A stretch of DNA of 64,000 nucleotides. Source: Limnoglobus roseus. GTDB lineage: Bacteria > Planctomycetota > Planctomycetia > Gemmatales > Gemmataceae. The position numbers and the translations under genes were made by a program. How positions within the stretch are numbered: the first letter of the stretch is position 1; each line of letters opens with the position of its first letter. Below the pieces are notes generated by a model. It had not been told where the DNA came from, searched no databases, and worked only from the letters and a program-made list of their open reading frames with translations. Below, piece by piece: positions 60,401 to 64,000 of this stretch. Location of the stretch: positions 2,294,001 to 2,358,000 of the forward strand of contig NZ_CP042425.1 in assembly GCF_008254045.1 (NCBI RefSeq), written 5' to 3'.

Positions 60401-62288
60401 TGAGGTCGGCTGGCCGCGGGGCATTCTGACTGGCGAACCGAGCCAGCCCCTTCGCTCGCAGGATCGTGACGCCGCCGAGGAGGTCGGGCCGGTGCTCGGC
60501 CGTCAGCCCCGCGTCGTCCGGCAGCGACAGGTTGCTCACACGGCCGTCGTGGTCCGTCCCTTCCAGGCAGTACACGAGCGGCCCGCGGACCAACGCCACC
60601 CGGCCGACGTCCGCCGTTACTTTCGGGTGAGCAGCGACCCGCGTTGCCGGCATCGCCATCGCGATTTCGACGACGTCGCCTTTCGCCCACTTGCGATGGA
60701 GCTTGGCGTAGCCACGGTCAGTCGTGGGCGATTCGCTCCGCCCGTTGACGGTCACCGTGAACGCCCCGGACGCGGGCCGGCCGGCGGTCGAGTACAGCGA
60801 ATCCGGGTCGGGCATGCCCTGGCACCAACCGGGGACGCGGAGGTTCAAGGCGAACTCGGCGTCCGATTCAACCGTCAGCCGGACCTTGCCCTGCCACGGG
60901 TAGTTCGTCTCCTGTCGCAGGGCGACGGGCTTGCCGCCGACGGTCACGCAGGCGGATGAGCCGACGTACAGGTTGACGAACACTTCGTCGCGGCCGGTGG
61001 TGTAGACGAGGCCGGGCAGCGACCCCATGAGCTTCAGGAACATCGGCGGGCAGCACGGGCACGGGTGCCAGTCCCACCGTCGGCGGGCGGGGCCGGCGGA
61101 CAGCGGGTTCTCGTAGAAGTAGCGGTCGCCGGTCAGCGACACGCCGCACAGCGCGCCGTTGTACAGCACCCGCTCCAGCGCGTCGGCGTACCGGGCGTCG
61201 CCAGCGTTCAGGAACATCCGCTGGTGGAAGAAGGCCGCCCCGACCGCCGCGCACGTTTCGAGGTAGCCGTCGTTCGGCAACTCGTAGTCGCTGCCGAACT
61301 TCTCGTCGTCGGCGACGGCCCCGACCCCGCCGGTGACGTAGGTGCGGCGGCCGGCCATGTTCTCCCACTGCTTGCGGGCGGCCTGCCGGTAGTCGTCCCG
61401 GCCTGTCGCCGGGGCCAGCACGGCCAGCCCGTTCGCGAAGAGTGTCGCCCGGACGGCGTGCCCTTCCATCGTGTGCTGCTCCGCGACCGGCTTATCGTCC
61501 TGCCCGTAGGCCCCGAAGCTCTTGCGGCCCGCGTGGCGGCCTCGCTGATCGACCCAGAACTGGGCCAGGGCCAGGTAGCGGGCCTCGTCCACGGCGAACG
61601 GCAGTCGCTTCTTGAGGCCCGGCTGGTCGCGGAACAGGGCGTACAGTTCGACCATCGCCGCTTCGCCGAGGGCGTGGCCGGGGACGATGTTCTGCCGTGG
61701 GGCCGGCCCCATCACGTCGCACATGAGGTTCGCCAGCTGGGTCGCCACGCGCAGCAACTCGGTCTTACCGGTCGCCCGGTAGTACCGCACCCCGGCTTCG
61801 ACGAGGCACCCGACGTTGTACAGGTCGTGCTGCTCGCGGTCGTCGCCGCCGTTGGCGCCCCAGCGGTGCGTCGGCTCCTTGAGTTGGGTGTGCGTGTTGA
61901 GGTAGCCCGCCGGGTCCTTGTCGGCGGCCGCGGCGATGCGGGCGATGTAGGCGTCGATGCGGGCTTCGAGCTTCGGGTCGGGCGTCTCGGCCAGGAAGTC
62001 GGCGGCCCCGGCGATCGTCTCGTAGACGAGGCCGTCGTACCACTGCGGCCCGCCGTGGTCGCCGCCCTTGCCGTCGCGGACCTTGTCGAAGTTGGTGAAC
62101 GCCCCGTCCCGCTCGAACTTGGTGAGGCAGTCGTTCGCTGTGGTCGTCCGCCAGACGGCCCGCTTCGGCGACCAGAAGGCGTCGTCGATCCGCACGTCGC
62201 GAATCGGCACCGGCGTCAGCGGGTCGGCCCCCGGTGCTGGGACCGCAAGCGTCGCCACTGACGCGACCAACAAGACGAGATTCCGCAT
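57453..62288 (-). CDS. Secreted GH127 plus GH51-like arabinofuranosidase fusion
   Basis: A 1611-residue exported protein with a signal peptide (1-21). Residues about 24-640 are a GH127/DUF1680 beta-L-arabinofuranosidase: Glu329, Glu344 and Cys346 (in GYLETCAAVG) and Cys412/Cys413 (in HPCPCCPP) match the zinc-thiolate centre and Cys nucleophile. Residues about 665-805 look like an F5/8-type carbohydrate-binding domain. Residues about 815-1600 are GH51-like, with a LamG-type insert (about 870-1030), a carbohydrate-binding part (about 1045-1185), acid/base Glu1317 in IQLGNEE and nucleophile Glu1430 in VVFEFNAN. Both catalytic sites are intact. It would release both beta- and alpha-linked L-arabinofuranose. 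Confidence 0.9.
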   Translation of the reverse strand: MRNLVLLVASVATLAVPAPGADPLTPVPIRDVRIDDAFWSPKRAVWRTTTANDCLTKFERDGAFTNFDKVRDGKGGDHGGPQWYDGLVYETIAGAADFLAETPDPKLEARIDAYIARIAAAADKDPAGYLNTHTQLKEPTHRWGANGGDDREQHDLYNVGCLVEAGVRYYRATGKTELLRVATQLANLMCDVMGPAPRQNIVPGHALGEAAMVELYALFRDQPGLKKRLPFAVDEARYLALAQFWVDQRGRHAGRKSFGAYGQDDKPVAEQHTMEGHAVRATLFANGLAVLAPATGRDDYRQAARKQWENMAGRRTYVTGGVGAVADDEKFGSDYELPNDGYLETCAAVGAAFFHQRMFLNAGDARYADALERVLYNGALCGVSLTGDRYFYENPLSAGPARRRWDWHPCPCCPPMFLKLMGSLPGLVYTTGRDEVFVNLYVGSSACVTVGGKPVALRQETNYPWQGKVRLTVESDAEFALNLRVPGWCQGMPDPDSLYSTAGRPASGAFTVTVNGRSESPTTDRGYAKLHRKWAKGDVVEIAMAMPATRVAAHPKVTADVGRVALVRGPLVYCLEGTDHDGRVSNLSLPDDAGLTAEHRPDLLGGVTILRAKGLARFASQNAPRPADLTAIPYYAHANRGSGALRVWVPRTPADATPAVPADVAVPTASHTNPGDSLAALNDGRLPSASDDEKIPRFTWWDHRGTSEWVQYTFDRPTRLAAASVYWWDERRVGRHCRVPASWRLVYRDAKREWVPVANPSAYGTNLDAFNRVTFDPVETTALRLEAKLQPGWSGGILEWQIGEQLTIAPDATIRVDVRRPGKPVSKYLAGACIEDVNHEIYGGLYSQMIFGESFQEPPPRTPARGFAGFGDNWRLDKGEMLGTAGDGPKLVATEVAAFADGAAGVEVFLSADATKENGVRNAGLILRVGKPGIGADNFDGYEIALDAGRKVIGVGRHRQNYSLLKDVPFDVPTDHWVALSAKLTGGTIEVSVDGKVVATATDPRPLPAGTVGLRQWRRDAKYRNLWVESGGRKVDLPFAAADDVPAVSGMWRATTTGTAVLRADVVKNAPFVGGQSQRLTFTSGAGEAGIENRGLNRRGLAFAAGKPYEGYLWLRAEKPVELAVSLEDEAGTPLAKSAVKASGDGWKRYDFTLTTTAAASAGRFAVRLSSPGTVDVGHAFLQPGEWGRFQKLPVRKDVVDGLKEQGVTVLRYGGSMVNTAAYKWKNMVGPRDRRPPYRGHWYPHSTNGWGIPDFLDLCDAAGFLAIPDFNIDETPQDLADFVEYANGPADSPWGRKRAAAGHPAPYKLRHIQLGNEEKVDAVYVAKFEKLARAIWAKDADIILVIGDFQYDRPITDPAKVSGSASGVTSLDGHRRILELAKQAGREVWFDVHVWTDGPGLSPSAKALLTCIDALDKLANGAKHRVVVFEFNANNHDQRRALANAAIVGRLIRDGRVPVGLSANALQPDGQNDNGWDQGLLFLNPVKTWLQPPGYVTRMVARGHLPQTADVSVDGDGLEVTATCSEDGKQVVLLVVNAGDKPTQARLQIDGLEPTRPKASVEELSGQLTDKNTAAAPTRIAPRTFDWTHGLPGGPADYTFPARSFTVIRFK

Positions 62289-62321
62289 CGTGATTCTCCC
62301 CGGCCCCGCGTGTGGGTCATC

Positions 62322-63119
62322 TCACCAGTGCATGACGAAGCCGCCGTCCACGTTGATCGTCTGGCCGGTTACCTGGGCGGCCCGCTCCGACGACAGGAAC
62401 ACGATCGTGTCGGCGATGTCGGCCGGCGACTGCCACCGGCCGAGCGGCACGATGGTCTTGACCTTCCGGCCCGCCCACTCCTCGTAGGTCAGTCGCTCGG
62501 CTTCCGGCTGCTGGTCGTGCCACGCCTGCCAGACGGATCGGTTCAGCGGCGTCTGCACCATGCCGGGGCAGACGGTGTTCACTCGCACGCCGTGCGGGGC
62601 CAAGTCCTTCGCCATGCACTGGGCGAAGTTGATGTTGGCTGCCTTCGCGGCACTGTACGGCGGGTCGGTCTGCGACCCGATCTGGCCGGCCACCGACGCC
62701 AGAAAGACGAACGTGCCGCGGCCGGCCGCGGCCATCGCCGGGGCGAAGGCGTGGGCCACGTTGACCATGCCCATCACGTTGATTTCTAGCGATCGCGGCC
62801 AGTCGGCCGGCGACAGGTTGGTGAACGGGAAGCCGAACTTGCCCGACCCGACGGCCGCACAGTGGACGACGTGATCGACGGCCGACAGCTGCCCAGCCGC
62901 CGACCGCACCGCTTCGAAGTCAGTCACGTCCACGCGAACACCAGTGGCCGGCACGTTGAACCGGCGGGCCAGGTCTGCCGCGACTTCGGTCACGGTCGGC
63001 GACACGTCCCACAGGGCAACACCGCAGCCTTCGGCCGCGAACGCCTCGGCCGCCGCCAGCCCAATGCCGCTGCCGCCGCCGGTGACGACCGCCGTGTGCC
63101 CGGCGAGTTTCAGGTCCAT
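62322..63119 (-). CDS. SDR-family oxidoreductase
   Basis: A 265-residue SDR. It has TGGGSGIG (13-20), LWDVSPTVTE, where Asp in place of Arg predicts NAD preference, VDHVVHCAAVGSGKF (an HCAAVG variant of NNAG), LASVAGQIGSQTDPPYSAAKAAN with Ser, Tyr and Lys, CPGMVQTPLNRSVW and INVDGGFVMHW. The substrate loop is long (about 200-235). It starts at ATG 63119, 14 bases after the stop of the upstream SDR, and ends 33 bases before the arabinofuranosidase start, so all belong to one leftward operon. Confidence 0.93.
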   Translation of the reverse strand: MDLKLAGHTAVVTGGGSGIGLAAAEAFAAEGCGVALWDVSPTVTEVAADLARRFNVPATGVRVDVTDFEAVRSAAGQLSAVDHVVHCAAVGSGKFGFPFTNLSPADWPRSLEINVMGMVNVAHAFAPAMAAAGRGTFVFLASVAGQIGSQTDPPYSAAKAANINFAQCMAKDLAPHGVRVNTVCPGMVQTPLNRSVWQAWHDQQPEAERLTYEEWAGRKVKTIVPLGRWQSPADIADTIVFLSSERAAQVTGQTINVDGGFVMHW

Positions 63120-63133
63120 CGCGTGAGACTCCG

Positions 63134-63901
63134 TTAGTGGGCGATGTAGCCGCCGTCCATCGACAGGATCGCCCCGGTGAAGAAACTGGCCCAGTCGCTC
63201 GCCAGGTACGTGAAGAACCCGGCGACCTCGGCGGCTGTGGCCACGCGGCCGATCGGGTGGTTGTTCCTCAGCATGGCCCAGAAGGCGGCCTCGTCGCTGA
63301 ACTGCTTGGCCGATTGCTGTACGATCGGCGTGTCCACGGTCCCGAGGGCGACGGCGTTCACGCGGATGCCGTGCGGGGCGTACTCGACGGCCATCTGCCG
63401 GGTCAGTTGGTGCAACGCCCCCTTCGACGGGCCGTATGCCCCCTGCCCGACGATGCCGACGTGGCCGGAGATCGACCCGGTGTTGAGGATCACCCCTGCC
63501 TTCTGCCGAAGCATGACGGGCACGACGTGGCGGGCAGAAAAGTACAGGGCCTTCACGTTCGTGTTCATGACGAAGTCCCACTCCTCCGGCGTGTGCTCGT
63601 GGATCGGCTTGACGAGGGCCACGCCGGCGTTGTTCACCAGCACGTCGATGCGGCCGAACTTCTCCGTCGCGACGGCCGCGTACTCCTTCGCCGTATCGTC
63701 TTTCCCCACGTCACCGCGGACGTAGACGACGCTGTCCGACCGCTCGGCGAGCAGCTTCTGCAACTCCGGCGGGGCCGGTGACAGGTCCACGGCGACGAGG
63801 CCGGTCAGGCCGGATGCGACGTACTGTAAGGCCGTCGCCAAACCGACGCCGGACGCCGCCCCGGTGACGATGGCCGTCTTGCCGGCAAGAGTGATCTGCA
63901 T
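63134..63901 (-). CDS. SDR-family oxidoreductase, first gene of arabinofuranosidase operon
   Basis: A 255-residue SDR. It has TGAASGVG (13-20), VAVDLSPAPPELQ with Asp predicting NAD, LVNNAGVALVKP, LNTGSISGHVGIVGQGAYGPSKGA with Ser, Tyr and Lys, then ALGTVDTPIVQQ and SMDGGYIAH. It is the first visible gene of the operon; the region to 64000 holds its leader and possibly a promoter (a GATAAT-like box on the minus strand near 63961-63966). With NAD preference it fits sugar oxidation, for example of L-arabinose or a derived acid; the substrate is inferred only from context. Confidence 0.93.
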   Translation of the reverse strand: MQITLAGKTAIVTGAASGVGLATALQYVASGLTGLVAVDLSPAPPELQKLLAERSDSVVYVRGDVGKDDTAKEYAAVATEKFGRIDVLVNNAGVALVKPIHEHTPEEWDFVMNTNVKALYFSARHVVPVMLRQKAGVILNTGSISGHVGIVGQGAYGPSKGALHQLTRQMAVEYAPHGIRVNAVALGTVDTPIVQQSAKQFSDEAAFWAMLRNNHPIGRVATAAEVAGFFTYLASDWASFFTGAILSMDGGYIAH

Positions 63902-64000
63902 GGGTCTCTTCTCCGATTGCCGCAGCCGTGTGTCGGACGAGCGCGTTGCCGACGTACCAAGATTATCCAGGCTGGGCCACTCGTAGCTATACGATTTGCG

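Noticed and set aside
1..64000. CRISPR arrays, rRNA genes, prophage structural genes, defence-system nucleases
   Set aside because: None was seen; the only repeats are the inverted or heptamer elements listed, which lack spacer structure.

Overview
The window is high-GC DNA from a planctomycete, most probably the family Gemmataceae. The supporting signs are a pseudopilin-like DUF1559 protein followed by a small lipoprotein, a cytochrome-c-like PSCyt1/DUF1549/DUF1553 protein paired with a Tat-exported DUF1501 protein, a large surface protein carrying the N-terminal LExR..P signature, a Tat-exported Gfo/Idh/MocA oxidoreductase, and several long giant genes. All calls come from reading the sequence; no database search was run.

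Left part (1-20.6 kb). An IS701-type transposase runs off the left edge and lies next to a cysteine-poor Rrf2 regulator. DUF1559 and lipoprotein genes follow, then the PSCyt1/DUF1501 pair, whose junction carries 7-bp repeats that continue into the second coding region. A tRNA-Sec gene (selC) sits at 7.3 kb. A leftward cluster (15-9 kb) holds an SDR, a DUF6882-like protein, threonine dehydratase/serine racemase, an exported amidase, a glycosyltransferase and a ChbG/YdjC-type deacetylase. A leftward ECF-sigma operon (18.5-16 kb) diverges from an orphan sigma-54 activator.

Middle part (20.6-43 kb). A four-gene operon with two GTGA stop/start overlaps encodes a 1664-residue membrane protein with two VWA domains, a 1282-residue DUF4175-like coiled-coil membrane protein, an exported Gly/Gln-rich protein and an exported squalene-cyclase-fold protein. 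This looks like a cell-envelope complex of unknown role. It is followed by a polyprenyl glycosylphosphotransferase, an IS1-like remnant, a Gfo/Idh oxidoreductase, an FHA protein flanked by two related terminators, a membrane-anchored BCS1-like AAA ATPase, an AtuA-like protein and a 910-residue surface protein.

Right part (43-64 kb). The tmRNA gene ssrA (43.0-43.4 kb) is followed by a decayed tyrosine recombinase and then a run of soil-bacterium accessory genes: DUF1697, YCII plus partner sigma factor, a broken YdeI gene, HxlR and PadR regulators with palindromic operators, SDRs, a quinone-oxidoreductase-like protein and two VOC proteins. This reads as an old island beside ssrA. The window ends with a leftward operon of two SDRs, a 1611-residue secreted fusion of a GH127 and a GH51-like arabinofuranosidase with all expected catalytic residues, and a third SDR. 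I infer a two-step arabinan-debranching enzyme coupled to sugar oxidation. Eight classical SDRs lie in the window, seven of them right of 46 kb.
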